Shown here piece after piece: positions 49,107 through 58,473 of a stretch of DNA of 64,000 nt. The translations under genes were made by a program, and so were the position numbers. How positions within the stretch are numbered: the first letter of the stretch is position 1; every line of letters begins with the position of its first letter. The notes under the pieces were generated by a model. It was not told the DNA's origin, made no database searches, and saw nothing but the letters and a program-made list of their open reading frames with translations. This DNA comes from Lentisphaerota bacterium (GTDB taxonomy: Bacteria; Verrucomicrobiota; Kiritimatiellia; UBA8416; JAIOPI01), in assembly GCA_021413965.1 (NCBI GenBank), contig JAIOPI010000021.1, positions 62,001-126,000 of the forward strand, in the 5' to 3' direction.

Positions 49107-51221
49107 ATGCAAACCAGCCCACTTCACTGGATCTTCCTTCTTCTGAGCGGCCGGACGTGGTTGCCCCGTCGTGTGCAGATTGCCGCCAGGCGCTGCATTG
49201 CCCGGCGAGTTTTTGCATCCAACAAGTCGACGTGGCCGATTGATGAGTCTGCCGGCAATCTGCCTGACGGCTGGAGCGGGTGGCCGGACGGGCGATCTTT
49301 CTCCCTGGTTCTGACTCATGATGTCGATACGCAATACGGTTTGGACCATTGTCGCGAGTTGATGGACATCGAAGAGCAACTGGGGTTCAGGTCTGCGTTT
49401 TATTTCGTGCCCAAGGGACGGTACGAGATTCCCGAGAGCTTGTTGAGGGAGATGGAGGCCCGCGGTTTCGAAGTTGGCGTCCACGGACTTTATCACGATT
49501 GGTGGACGTTCCTTTCGCGATCCGTGTTTGAGAGAAGGGCGCCCATCATCCGAGAGTACTTAAAGAAATGGGGGGCGGTTGGCTTTCGTGCGCCGTCCAT
49601 GGTCAAGAACCTTGACTGGATTGGAGAGCTGGGGCTGGAGTACGACGCTTCGACATTTGATACAGATCCTTTTGAGCCGCAGCCAACCGGCGAGCGCACC
49701 ATCTTCCCTTTCTGGATGGACGGAAGAGCCGGACGGAAGGGTTATGTGGAGCTGCCATACACGTTGGCTCAGGACCACACGCTGTTCATTCTGCTCCAGT
49801 CGAAAGATGCCGAGCCATGGCGGAAGAAGTTGAAATGGATTGCATCAAAAGGCGGCATGGCCCTGTTGGACACGCATCCCGACTATATGTCGTTCGATGA
49901 GCACGCGAGCCGGCGAGGGACGTATTCGGTCAGGCACTACCGGGACATGTTGGCCCATATTCAGTCTGAATATGGTGGGCGCTATTGGCTGGCGCAACCG
50001 CGCAACATGTCACGGTTCTGGAAAAGGGACCCGACGCGCATGAGACCCCGGTCCCGCAAGCGCGTGTGTATGGTGGCGTACTCGTTCTACGACAGCGACA
50101 GCCGCATTATCCGGTACGCAGAATCGCTTGCCGCGCGCGGCGATCATGTTGATGTTTTGACGCTCCGAGGAAGCGGGCGCACACGGCGGGAAGTTGTCAA
50201 CGGTGTGACCGTCAACCGGATTCAGCCACGGCGGCGTGACGAGAAGGGGCCGATCTCGTATCTGCTTCGAATCCTTCGCTTCTGGGTTAAGTCATCGACG
50301 CTACTGGCCTGGAAGCACCTCCAGTCTCCCTACGATCTCATCCATGTCCACTCGGTCCCCGATTTCGAGGTGTTTGCCGCTTGGTTCCCCAAGTTGACGG
50401 GGGCCAAAGTGATTCTCGACATACACGATCTCGTACCCGAGTTCTATGCGAGTAAGTTCGGCGTGAAGCACGAGGCGCCAGCGTTTAAACTGCTCCTTTG
50501 GATGGAGCGCGCCTCTGCCCGGTTTGCCACTCACGTGATAGCGGCCAATGATATCTGGTTCGAGACTCTGACGCATCGCTCGGTGCCGCGGTCGAAATGT
50601 TCAGCTTTTGTCAATTACCTGGATCTCCGGCTCTTCTATCGCCGCCCGCGCACGCGAACGGACGACAGGATTATCATCGTCTACCCGGGTGGTCTCCAGT
50701 CTCATCAGGGCGTCGATACGGCGATACGCGCCTTTGCGCTGGTCAAGCAGCGTCTTCCCCGAGCTGAATTCCATATCTATGGCGATGGTCCTGAACGGGC
50801 AAAATTAAAGACCCTTGTCGATGAACTCGGCCTGGAGCAGTCGGTTTCATTGCATGGTACGCATCCGCTGCGTGAGATTCCGGATATCATGGCGAATGCC
50901 GATGTTGGCATTGTTCCGAAGCGTGCCGACTCCTTCGGGAACGAGGCCTACAGCACGAAGATTCTGGAATACATGTCACAGGGCGTGCCCGTTGTCGCAT
51001 CAAGGACGAAGGTGGATTCGCACTATTTCGACGACTCGGTTCTGCGGTTCTTTGAGTCGGGCAATCCAGAAGCCCTGGCCACCGCCATTGTCGATGTTCA
51101 TCTCGACCGCCCGCTGCGGGAGAAGCTCGTCGCTGGCGCATCCGCATATGTTGCGCGAAACACCTGGGATGCCCGCAAGGGCGCCTACTTTAAGTTGGTA
51201 GACGACCTCTGCGCCAAGTAG
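49107..51221 (+). CDS. Polysaccharide deacetylase fused to GT4 glycosyltransferase
   Basis: This 704-residue protein has two enzymes in one chain. Residues 60-330 are a NodB-type deacetylase with LTHDVDTQYG (Asp72, Asp74), GVHGLYHD (His126, His130) and a RAPS motif. Residues 335-700 are a GT-B family 4 transferase with a VCMVAYSFYDSDSRI N-terminus, YPGGLQSHQGVDTAIRAF, and the donor-site PKRADSFGNEAYSTKILEYM. Normally these are separate genes in EPS loci. The combination suggests that a sugar is added and N-deacetylated in coupled steps, or that two adjacent genes simply fused. No Shine-Dalgarno sequence is obvious at the ATG. Confidence 0.85.
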   Translation: MQTSPLHWIFLLLSGRTWLPRRVQIAARRCIARRVFASNKSTWPIDESAGNLPDGWSGWPDGRSFSLVLTHDVDTQYGLDHCRELMDIEEQLGFRSAFYFVPKGRYEIPESLLREMEARGFEVGVHGLYHDWWTFLSRSVFERRAPIIREYLKKWGAVGFRAPSMVKNLDWIGELGLEYDASTFDTDPFEPQPTGERTIFPFWMDGRAGRKGYVELPYTLAQDHTLFILLQSKDAEPWRKKLKWIASKGGMALLDTHPDYMSFDEHASRRGTYSVRHYRDMLAHIQSEYGGRYWLAQPRNMSRFWKRDPTRMRPRSRKRVCMVAYSFYDSDSRIIRYAESLAARGDHVDVLTLRGSGRTRREVVNGVTVNRIQPRRRDEKGPISYLLRILRFWVKSSTLLAWKHLQSPYDLIHVHSVPDFEVFAAWFPKLTGAKVILDIHDLVPEFYASKFGVKHEAPAFKLLLWMERASARFATHVIAANDIWFETLTHRSVPRSKCSAFVNYLDLRLFYRRPRTRTDDRIIIVYPGGLQSHQGVDTAIRAFALVKQRLPRAEFHIYGDGPERAKLKTLVDELGLEQSVSLHGTHPLREIPDIMANADVGIVPKRADSFGNEAYSTKILEYMSQGVPVVASRTKVDSHYFDDSVLRFFESGNPEALATAIVDVHLDRPLREKLVAGASAYVARNTWDARKGAYFKLVDDLCAK

Positions 51222-51280
51222 CTGGAGCCCGAGGGTTCACATTTTCAAACGCCCGCTATTTCTTTCTCAGTTGTTCAGCC

Positions 51281-52258
51281 ATGCGTCTTGACCGCTCCAT
51301 TACGTTAGGTGTCGTGCAACCGTTCAAACGTGCGGTTGCTTCCTGGCAAAAGGAACGCGAGTCCCCGTGCTCCCATCGCACGCTACCGATCCTCATGTAT
51401 CACAGCATATCGCGATCGGACGAGACGGGCGTACCTGGCTACTACCAACTGTGCACGCCACCCAGAGTGTTCTCTGAGCACGTGGCGATGCTGAAAGCTG
51501 AGGGCTTTCAAGGCGTCGGTGTATCAGACGGCTTAGCCTGGTTGAACGCATCCGGTGATGCGCTACCACCACATCATGGCGAAACCAAGAACTCGGGATC
51601 GGGCGCAAAGCGCGTCGCCATCACATTCGATGACGGCTACAGAGACTTCTACGAGCATGCCTATCCCATTCTCCGTGCATTCGGATTCTCAGCCACCGTC
51701 TTTCTGCCCACGGAATTCATTGACGATGAACGTCGCCAGTTCAAATCGCACGAGTGCATGACCTGGAGGGAGGTAAGGGAGTTGCATCAATCTGGCATCG
51801 AGTTTGGCTCCCACACGGCTGGTCACCCCATCCTGAAGGACTTAGGCTGGCTAGATATTGAGCGCGAATTGCGCGAATCAAAGGTCGCGTTGGAACGGCA
51901 ACTTGGGGGCTCCGTGCGCGCCTTCGCTTATCCTTACGCATTTCCGCAGATAGAGATGAATTTTATTTCCCGACTGCGCGACGTTCTTGTCGCCTCCGGC
52001 TATCAGTCATGCGTCACCACCATCATTGGGCGCGTCGCGCTGGGCAATGATCCGTACATGCTTAAACGTTTGCCCGTTAATGGTTCCGATGACGCCAGGT
52101 TGCTTCTCGCGAAACTCAGAGGGGCTTACGACTGGCTAGGACCGTTACAGCGTGTGACTGGCCGAATGAAACGGCTTCTCGCGCACACGGTTCCCTTGTG
52201 TGCGCAGGATGGGGCGGATGGTCGCGCACGGTCAAACCAGTTACACGGAGGAGCGTGA
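51281..52258 (+). CDS. Polysaccharide deacetylase family protein
   Basis: A 325-residue protein with the NodB homology domain: LMYHSI near residue 38, catalytic/metal ITFDDGYRDFY, and the zinc-binding GSHTAGHP. The C-terminal 60 residues are Arg/Leu-rich and may lie along the membrane. The stop codon is directly followed by the next start (GTG at 52259), indicating coupling. It would remove acetyl groups from amino sugars of the polymer or its lipid-linked intermediate. Confidence 0.88.
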   Translation: MRLDRSITLGVVQPFKRAVASWQKERESPCSHRTLPILMYHSISRSDETGVPGYYQLCTPPRVFSEHVAMLKAEGFQGVGVSDGLAWLNASGDALPPHHGETKNSGSGAKRVAITFDDGYRDFYEHAYPILRAFGFSATVFLPTEFIDDERRQFKSHECMTWREVRELHQSGIEFGSHTAGHPILKDLGWLDIERELRESKVALERQLGGSVRAFAYPYAFPQIEMNFISRLRDVLVASGYQSCVTTIIGRVALGNDPYMLKRLPVNGSDDARLLLAKLRGAYDWLGPLQRVTGRMKRLLAHTVPLCAQDGADGRARSNQLHGGA

Positions 52259-53218
52259 GTGACGTCGCCGCGTGCCTCCCCATCAGGTGTTGGCGTATCG
52301 GAATCAACTGCCGCTCGGTACGTGTTGATTACGCCGACGAAGAACGAAGAGGCGCTGATTGGTACGACGATTGAATGCGTTGTAAATCAGACGCGGCGCC
52401 CGGAGGAGTGGGTTATTGTCAGTGATGGTTCGACCGATCGAACCAATGAGATTGCACGGGCGTTTGCACAGAAGCATCCGTGGATTCGCCTACTGGTGCT
52501 TCCGTCGAGGCCAGAGCGGAATTTTGCGGCTGTCGTGCGTGCGACAGAGGCTGGCCTGCGTGCCCTCTCGGAGAACCGTTATCAGTATCTGGGACTCTTG
52601 GATTCCGATGTTCGGATTCAGCCGGACTATTTTGAGCGCGTCATCGAGCGCATGGAATTGTCCCCAAGTCTGGGTTTGGCAGGCGGCATGGTGATTGATG
52701 TTGGTACGTCCGTGAAGTGCGTACCCATAAACCGTCAAGATGTGCCCGGGGCTGTACAGTTCTTTCGGCGAACCTGCTTTGAGGGGCTGAATGGGCTGAT
52801 CGCCGTTCCGGAAGGTGGATGGGATGGTCTGACCTGCGCGCAGGCCAGAATGCATGGCTTCAAGACGGAACTCTTCACGGATCTCATCGTCGATCATTTG
52901 AAGCCACGAAACGTGGCTGAAGGCCATGTGCTTCGGCGCCGGTGGCAGATGGGGGCACGGGATTATGCGTTGGGCTACTACCCGCTGTTTGAGCTTGTTA
53001 AATGCCTCAGCCGATCCTTGGAGTTTCCGCCGTTCGTTGGTAGCGCAGCTTGGTTCTTCGGGTACTGCGCGGCCCTGGCACGAAACCGAAAGCGAGTTGT
53101 TCCGCGGGATTTACTCGCGTTCATTCGTGATGAGCAGAAGTCGCGCCTCTTTCACAGGTTCCCGTTCTTCCGGCATCGCCAGGACGGCGTCAAGTCCTCG
53201 AGCGGGAACAGCCATTGA
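52259..53218 (+). CDS. Family 2 glycosyltransferase
   Basis: A 319-residue GT-A enzyme. The N-terminal strand YVLITPTKNEEALIGTTI, WVIVSDGSTDRT, the metal-binding LGLLDSDVRI and the GGWDGLTCAQARMHGFK region fit GT2 transferases. There is no clear transmembrane helix apart from one hydrophobic segment near residue 260. Start GTG at 52259, immediately after the previous stop, with GGAGGAG upstream. It ends one base before the next gene's ATG. Confidence 0.85.
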   Translation: MTSPRASPSGVGVSESTAARYVLITPTKNEEALIGTTIECVVNQTRRPEEWVIVSDGSTDRTNEIARAFAQKHPWIRLLVLPSRPERNFAAVVRATEAGLRALSENRYQYLGLLDSDVRIQPDYFERVIERMELSPSLGLAGGMVIDVGTSVKCVPINRQDVPGAVQFFRRTCFEGLNGLIAVPEGGWDGLTCAQARMHGFKTELFTDLIVDHLKPRNVAEGHVLRRRWQMGARDYALGYYPLFELVKCLSRSLEFPPFVGSAAWFFGYCAALARNRKRVVPRDLLAFIRDEQKSRLFHRFPFFRHRQDGVKSSSGNSH

Positions 53219-53219
53219 G

Positions 53220-53879
53220 ATGTCAGCGATCATACTCAACATTCATGGCATAGGCCCCGTGTCCCGGAGCGTAGATGCTGGCGAGCGCAATTGCTGGCTC
53301 GACAAGGAACGCTTTGAGCCCCTGCTGGATCTGATTCGTGAATATCCAAATGTCCGGCTAACGGTGGACGACGGCAACGTCTCTGATTTTGATATCATCC
53401 TTCCGGCGCTGCTGCGGCGAGGGTTGCGGGCGAAGTTTTTCGTCTGCTCGGGCCGATTGGATCAGGTCGGCTTTCTCCGGGAAAGCCAAATACGTGAATT
53501 GCAGGCTCAAGGAATGGAAATCGGGAGTCACGGAATTGCGCACATCCCTTGGCGAGGGCTGTCGAAGGAGACGCTACAGGAGGAACTCGAAACTAGTCGG
53601 CGAGTTCTTGAGCGCGTCTGTGGTTTGCCAATTGAGTCTGCTGCGTGTCCATTCGGGGCCTATGACCACCGGGTGCTGAGCGGTCTGCGAAAGGCAGGTT
53701 ACCGGACAGTATATACCAGTGACGGTGGTGCTTGTTATGAGGATCACTGGTTACAGGCGAGGACCACGGTGACGCGGTCAATATCCTTGGACGAAATTCG
53801 GCATCTCATTGAGCGCGGCCCAGGCATCATGAGACAAATGTCAATCGCCGGGCGAGCGTTGATCAAGCGTCTGCGCTAG
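53220..53879 (+). CDS. Small polysaccharide deacetylase family protein
   Basis: A 219-residue compact NodB-type domain with LTVDDGNVSDFD (the metal Asp pair), IGSHGIAHIPW (His ligands) and a late SAACPFGAYD. The start at 53220 lies one base beyond the previous stop; longer reading frames upstream lie inside the GT2 gene and are not used. It is the third deacetylase domain in this locus. Confidence 0.82.
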   Translation: MSAIILNIHGIGPVSRSVDAGERNCWLDKERFEPLLDLIREYPNVRLTVDDGNVSDFDIILPALLRRGLRAKFFVCSGRLDQVGFLRESQIRELQAQGMEIGSHGIAHIPWRGLSKETLQEELETSRRVLERVCGLPIESAACPFGAYDHRVLSGLRKAGYRTVYTSDGGACYEDHWLQARTTVTRSISLDEIRHLIERGPGIMRQMSIAGRALIKRLR

Positions 53880-53938
53880 TATTGCGTTCTGCATGATCTC
53901 CTGGCGCTAACTCAACGCGCCCTCAGGCAATATCTCCT

Positions 53939-55030
53939 GTGATAAGTGAGACCAAAGCAATTGTGAACCGTCCGTCTTCGACCCAGATCCAGGTGGACGG
54001 TCAAACATCCGAATCCTGGGGCGCGATCCTCTCGCAGTTTGCTGATGCAAGCATTTACCAGACGTGGGCATATGGGGCGATTCGTTGGGGGCATCGCAAC
54101 CTCAGCCATGTCGTGATGATCCGAAATGGTCAGGTGCTGGCCGCGGCGCAGCTCCGGATCGCTCGAATACCACTCCTTCCGGCTGGCATCGCGTATTTGC
54201 GCTGGGGGCCTCTGTGCCAGCGCAATGGCCAGCCGCTTGATCCCGAGATCGTATCGGCGATGGTGGTAAGCTTGCGGGACGAGTACTGTAAACGTCGTGG
54301 ATTGACTCTCCAGGTCGTGCCAAATGCGTTCTCTGGAAGCGTCCGTGGAGGCGTTTTTGATGTCGCGTTGACACGATCGGGGCTAAAGCCTGAATCCACC
54401 GGTCCCGACTATCGGACGATTGTGGTGAATCTTCAACCCTCCGCCGAAGTCATGCGCAAGCATTTGGACCAAAAATGGCGCAATCAGCTGAACCGGGCGG
54501 AGAAGAACGGACTGGTCCTTGAATCGCGCACAGATCTCGACGCTTACCGCGAATTCGTGGCCCTCTATGAAGTCATGTGGACTCGAAAACAGTTCGAAAC
54601 GTCCGTCAATGTTGAGGAATTTGGCAGGATACTAGAGCAGCTTCCTGAAGAACAGAAGATGCTCACGCTGCTTGCCCGGAAGGACGGTGAAGCGGTTGCC
54701 GCATTGGTTGTCTCACGCCTTGGGGAGGAGGGAATCTATGTGCTTGGTGCCACCAATGATAAGGCCCGAGACCTCAAGGCAGCGTATTTCTTGCAGTGGC
54801 AGGCGATGCTATGGCTAAAGGAACACGGTGCGCGTTCTTATGATCTGGGTGGCATTGACCCCGACGGCAACCCCGGCGGTTACCATTTCAAGAGCGGTCT
54901 GGGTGGAGTCGACCTGAGCCATCTTCACCTTCATGTGAAGCACGGCAGCTTTCTCAGCCTTTGCGCTGCGAAGATCGCGGCATGGCGCCGCCGTGACGCC
55001 TCCCACAAGCCGGCGAAACCAAACGGTTGA
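53939..55030 (+). CDS. FemAB-family peptidyl/acyl-transferase (copy 2)
   Basis: A 363-residue protein close to classical FemABX proteins. It shows IYQTWAYGAIRWGHR, LRIARIPLLPAGIAYLRWGP, then HLDQKWRNQLNRAEKNGL, a GATNDKARDLKAAYFLQWQAM segment and the strongly conserved YDLGGIDPDGNPGGYHFKSG. FemX proteins add an amino acid from aminoacyl-tRNA to lipid II. In this locus a modified polysaccharide or lipid-linked precursor is more likely. GTG start at 53939 has only a weak ribosome-binding site. Confidence 0.8.
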   Translation: MISETKAIVNRPSSTQIQVDGQTSESWGAILSQFADASIYQTWAYGAIRWGHRNLSHVVMIRNGQVLAAAQLRIARIPLLPAGIAYLRWGPLCQRNGQPLDPEIVSAMVVSLRDEYCKRRGLTLQVVPNAFSGSVRGGVFDVALTRSGLKPESTGPDYRTIVVNLQPSAEVMRKHLDQKWRNQLNRAEKNGLVLESRTDLDAYREFVALYEVMWTRKQFETSVNVEEFGRILEQLPEEQKMLTLLARKDGEAVAALVVSRLGEEGIYVLGATNDKARDLKAAYFLQWQAMLWLKEHGARSYDLGGIDPDGNPGGYHFKSGLGGVDLSHLHLHVKHGSFLSLCAAKIAAWRRRDASHKPAKPNG

Positions 55031-55049
55031 CTGTGAGATATTGCCAGCC

Positions 55050-56042
55050 ATGGACCTGACCATCGTCATCGTCAACTGGAATGGCAGAGCCGTCCTGCAG
55101 AACTGCCTGGGCTCGATTTACGGTGCTTCACAAGACCTTGCTTTTGAAGTGATCGTCGTTGATAACGCCAGCCGGGACGATTCCGTCGCGATGATGGAGC
55201 GAGAGTTTCCGCAAGTCCGAGTGATCCGCAATCGAGAGAACGTAGGCTTTGCGGCCGCAAACAACCAAGCGTTTGACGTCGCCCAAGGCCGCTATACGCT
55301 CCTGCTCAACAACGACACCCTGCTCTTGCCCGGGGCCCTGGCCGATTCAGTTAGGTTTCTCGATGCGAACCCAGACGTCGGGGCGCTAGGCTGCCGAGTT
55401 GAGTTTCCTGACCGGTCCTTCCAGACTAGCTGCTACCGGTTCACCAACCTTGTTGAATTGTTCATGATTCGCCTTCTGCCCTTAGGTTCTGTGGCTAACG
55501 AGCGCTTGAACTTCGGGCGCTACTGGGGCCGTCAGTTCTCGGAGCCGACCGATGTGGATGTCGTTGCCGGCTGTTTTCTGATTGTCCGGCGCCAAGTCAT
55601 CGACGACGTGGGCGCACTGGATGAAGATTTCTTCATGTATGGCGAGGATGAGGAATGGTGCAGCCGAATCAAATGCGCCGGGTGGCGAATAGTCTACTTC
55701 CCTCGCGCCACCATTATTCACATCCATCGCTATTCTTCCGGCAAGGTGCGTCGCGCCGCAAGCGTCGCCGAGTGCATGTCCCCGGTTCTCGTCCTGCACA
55801 AACGGCGAGGCGCCACGGTTGCCTGGGCTGCCAATGTCATCCTTCTCGTCGCAACGGCAGTCCGTCTTCCGGCATGGCTCATCCTGGATCTGTGGCATGC
55901 ACGGCGGGCGCCCGCCCAAGAACTTCCTATTCGAGCCCGCCTTCATGGTTTGGCTACACACGCAAAAGGGGTTTTACGGCCGGTCTGGATACCCAACCGA
56001 TCGAGCCGGCTCACGGGCGCCGTGCGCCCCGTGCCCCCCTGA
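55050..56042 (+). CDS. Family 2 glycosyltransferase (rhamnosyltransferase-like)
   Basis: A 330-residue GT2 enzyme with TIVIVNWNGRAVLQNCL, VVDNASRDDSV, NVGFAAANNQAFDVA and LLLNNDTLL, followed by the acceptor-side FFMYGEDEEWCSRIK, the pattern typical of WbbL-like rhamnosyltransferases. A hydrophobic segment near residue 275 suggests membrane association. It starts 19 bases after the FemAB gene. Confidence 0.88.
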   Translation: MDLTIVIVNWNGRAVLQNCLGSIYGASQDLAFEVIVVDNASRDDSVAMMEREFPQVRVIRNRENVGFAAANNQAFDVAQGRYTLLLNNDTLLLPGALADSVRFLDANPDVGALGCRVEFPDRSFQTSCYRFTNLVELFMIRLLPLGSVANERLNFGRYWGRQFSEPTDVDVVAGCFLIVRRQVIDDVGALDEDFFMYGEDEEWCSRIKCAGWRIVYFPRATIIHIHRYSSGKVRRAASVAECMSPVLVLHKRRGATVAWAANVILLVATAVRLPAWLILDLWHARRAPAQELPIRARLHGLATHAKGVLRPVWIPNRSSRLTGAVRPVPP

Positions 56043-56065
56043 ACTTTCAGCGGCGATTTTTACTT

Positions 56066-57292
56066 ATGTCTCAGATTGATGTCACGGCACCGGGTTCCGC
56101 ACCATTAACCGTCCGCCTGCTTAACAGCTTTGAAGCGGCGGAATCGCTCCGACTGGAATGGGACAATCTTGTTCTCAAGTCAGGCGTCGATGTCTATCAA
56201 ACGTTCGACTGGTGCCGTCTATGGTGGAAACACTATGGCGAAAGACGCCAGCTGCATCTGCTGACATGTTCTAACAATGACGGGCTGGTGGGGGTGTTTC
56301 CGGCCTTTACGGAAACGCTATGGTGCGGCCCCGTTCGCATCTCTGCTGCCAAGTTGATTGGTTTCGATTTTACGCTTCAATTGTGCAATCTGCCGGTGGT
56401 CTCGGAATTCCTTCCCGAGGTGATGCACCACGCTGCACAGTACTTTCTGGGGGGCCAACGTTGTGATGTGCTGCTCCTGGGACCACTATCGGGACCGGCC
56501 GCCCGCATCGACGAGATTGTTTCGACAGGTAAACGCGAGCATGGGCTAATCGAAACATCGGCGGTCATCGGGCAGTCGTGCAACACGTACTTTCATCTTT
56601 CGGGCACATTCGAAGACTATCTCAAGGCCATTGGCAAACAGCAACGAGGCAACTACAACCGCAGCCTGACGCAGCTTGCCAAGAGCCATCGGGTGACGTT
56701 TGATGTCGTGACGCAGTGCCATCAGCTCGCAGACGAGTTTGAAGCGTTTCGGAGTTTGCATGAAACGCAATGGAAACTGGAAGGCAAGTTGGGTCACTTT
56801 GGTGATTGGCCCAAGTCGTTGGACTTCTATCGCGATATTGTCCAGGTTCTTGGCGGTCGCCAGATGGTTTCCTTCCACCGCATTCTGGCGGACGATCAGG
56901 TCGTGTCTTCACAACTTTGTTATACGTTTGGCGGCACCGTGTACTGGCGGCTGCCGGCGCGTGTCTGCGGCGCGCAGTGGGATAAACTAAGTTTTGGGCG
57001 CATGGGGCTCATTAAGATGATAGAGGCGTCCATGATCGAGGGGCGCCACACCATCGAGGGTGGGCGCGAACACTACGCCTACAAGGTGCAGCTCGGCGGG
57101 CGAGAATGGCCGCTTCGAACTGTACAGTTCGTGCGCCGCGGGTGGGGAGTGTCATTGCGGGTCCGTTGTTTCCGATGTTTGGCGTCGCTCCTGAATCTGG
57201 TGTACTACAAGATTCTTTTCGTGCGCGTTGCTCCACGAGTGCCCATGCTACAGCGACCGCTGTGGTCGGCTTGGATTCGCTGCACATGGTAA
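56066..57292 (+). CDS. GNAT/FemAB-like (BioF2-type) protein (copy 3)
   Basis: A 408-residue protein of the Acetyltransf_6 group. N-terminal YQTFDWCRLWWKHYGERRQ, the middle FHLSGTFEDYLKAIGKQQRGNYNR, and the C-terminal VSSQLCYTFGGTVYWRLPA and GGREHYAYKVQLG blocks are characteristic. Start at 56066, 24 bases after the GT2 stop. Its last seven bases overlap the ATG of the following aminotransferase gene. Confidence 0.75.
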   Translation: MSQIDVTAPGSAPLTVRLLNSFEAAESLRLEWDNLVLKSGVDVYQTFDWCRLWWKHYGERRQLHLLTCSNNDGLVGVFPAFTETLWCGPVRISAAKLIGFDFTLQLCNLPVVSEFLPEVMHHAAQYFLGGQRCDVLLLGPLSGPAARIDEIVSTGKREHGLIETSAVIGQSCNTYFHLSGTFEDYLKAIGKQQRGNYNRSLTQLAKSHRVTFDVVTQCHQLADEFEAFRSLHETQWKLEGKLGHFGDWPKSLDFYRDIVQVLGGRQMVSFHRILADDQVVSSQLCYTFGGTVYWRLPARVCGAQWDKLSFGRMGLIKMIEASMIEGRHTIEGGREHYAYKVQLGGREWPLRTVQFVRRGWGVSLRVRCFRCLASLLNLVYYKILFVRVAPRVPMLQRPLWSAWIRCTW

Positions 57293-58473
57293 CGCGTCCA
57301 CGGTACTGTGGTGGCCCTTCCGTGGAATTGGGTTACTGGCTGGGGGGGCAGGGGACCCCGTTTCAGCCGCTGGAAACGTGGCCGCAGCTGCAGGGGCGCC
57401 GAGTCATCGGGACATATCGCGGCAGATCCGCGGCAGCACTCGCCTGTCGCCTACTCGGAGTTGGGGAAGGTCAGGAAGTCCTGTTTCCCTCCTATAACTG
57501 CGGGACAGAGCTCGACGCCGTGTTGCATTCAGGGGCTCGCGTTGTGGCATATCGAGTGTCGCGGCGATGCGAGATTGATCTTGAAGACCTCATGGCTCGC
57601 AAATCAAGCCGGACTCGCGCGGTCTATGTGATTCACTATTTCGGCTGGGAGCAGCCGATGGCGGAACTCAGGCGATGGTGCGATGATTCTGGCTTGTTGC
57701 TTTTGGAAGACTGTGCGCTGGCGCTGTTCAGCAGTGGCCCTTCAAACAGTGTCGGGCGCGCGGGCGACGCATCGATCTTCAGTCTATCGAAGACGCTTGG
57801 TTCATGGCACGGCGGGTTGCTTTCCATGAGCGGGTCCTCGGTGGTCAGGGAGCCCAATCTTGTCTCGCCGGGTATCCAGACGCTGTGGACTGAGTTTCGA
57901 ACGTCCCTCCGGCCGCTCGTGTATACCGGACTTGAGCGGCTCCGCATCTATGGCCCGCTGATTTCGGTGAGAGGGCGCCTCCGGAAATGCCGGGACATCG
58001 GTGCTCAGGATGCTGAATTTCCGCCAATGCCGAAGAGCTACTATTTCAATCCGGACGCGGATGCCGATCGCTCGTTACACACTCGAATCAGGGCGTTGGC
58101 GGGAGCCGCTTCTCCGGATGCGGTTCTCAATCGACGCCGAGCCAATTACGCAAGGCTGGCGAAAACGATTGAGGGACACCCCGGTGTGGAAGCGTTGTAT
58201 CCCGAGCTTCCGCGTGGGGTCTGTCCGCTCCACTTCCCGATTCGCGTTTCGAATCGAGACGCACTGGTCCGCGAATTTGAGATTCGAGGAGTTCCGGCCA
58301 TCGCGTGGTGGAAGGGGTTTCACCTTGGCGCCATCGACTGGGCGAACTTCGCTGAAGCCTGCCAGTTGAAACGAGACATACTCTGCCTGCCGGTTCATCA
58401 GGGGCTTGACGGCGAGCACGTGGAGCATATTTGCTCCGCAATTTCTGATGTGTTGAAGACCGCTACCTGCTGA
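57286..58473 (+). CDS. DegT-family aminotransferase (second in the locus)
   Basis: A 395-residue PLP enzyme, only distantly related to the one at 44499. It has GTYRGRSAAALACRLLGV, FPSYNCGTELDAVLHSG, the PLP-contacting LLLEDCALALFSSG and the Schiff-base Lys in SLSKTLGSWHGG. It probably aminates a keto-sugar, giving the polymer a second amino sugar. The start overlaps the previous gene and the stop overlaps the next ATG (TGATG), so translation is coupled on both sides. Confidence 0.8.
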   Translation: MVTRPRYCGGPSVELGYWLGGQGTPFQPLETWPQLQGRRVIGTYRGRSAAALACRLLGVGEGQEVLFPSYNCGTELDAVLHSGARVVAYRVSRRCEIDLEDLMARKSSRTRAVYVIHYFGWEQPMAELRRWCDDSGLLLLEDCALALFSSGPSNSVGRAGDASIFSLSKTLGSWHGGLLSMSGSSVVREPNLVSPGIQTLWTEFRTSLRPLVYTGLERLRIYGPLISVRGRLRKCRDIGAQDAEFPPMPKSYYFNPDADADRSLHTRIRALAGAASPDAVLNRRRANYARLAKTIEGHPGVEALYPELPRGVCPLHFPIRVSNRDALVREFEIRGVPAIAWWKGFHLGAIDWANFAEACQLKRDILCLPVHQGLDGEHVEHICSAISDVLKTATC

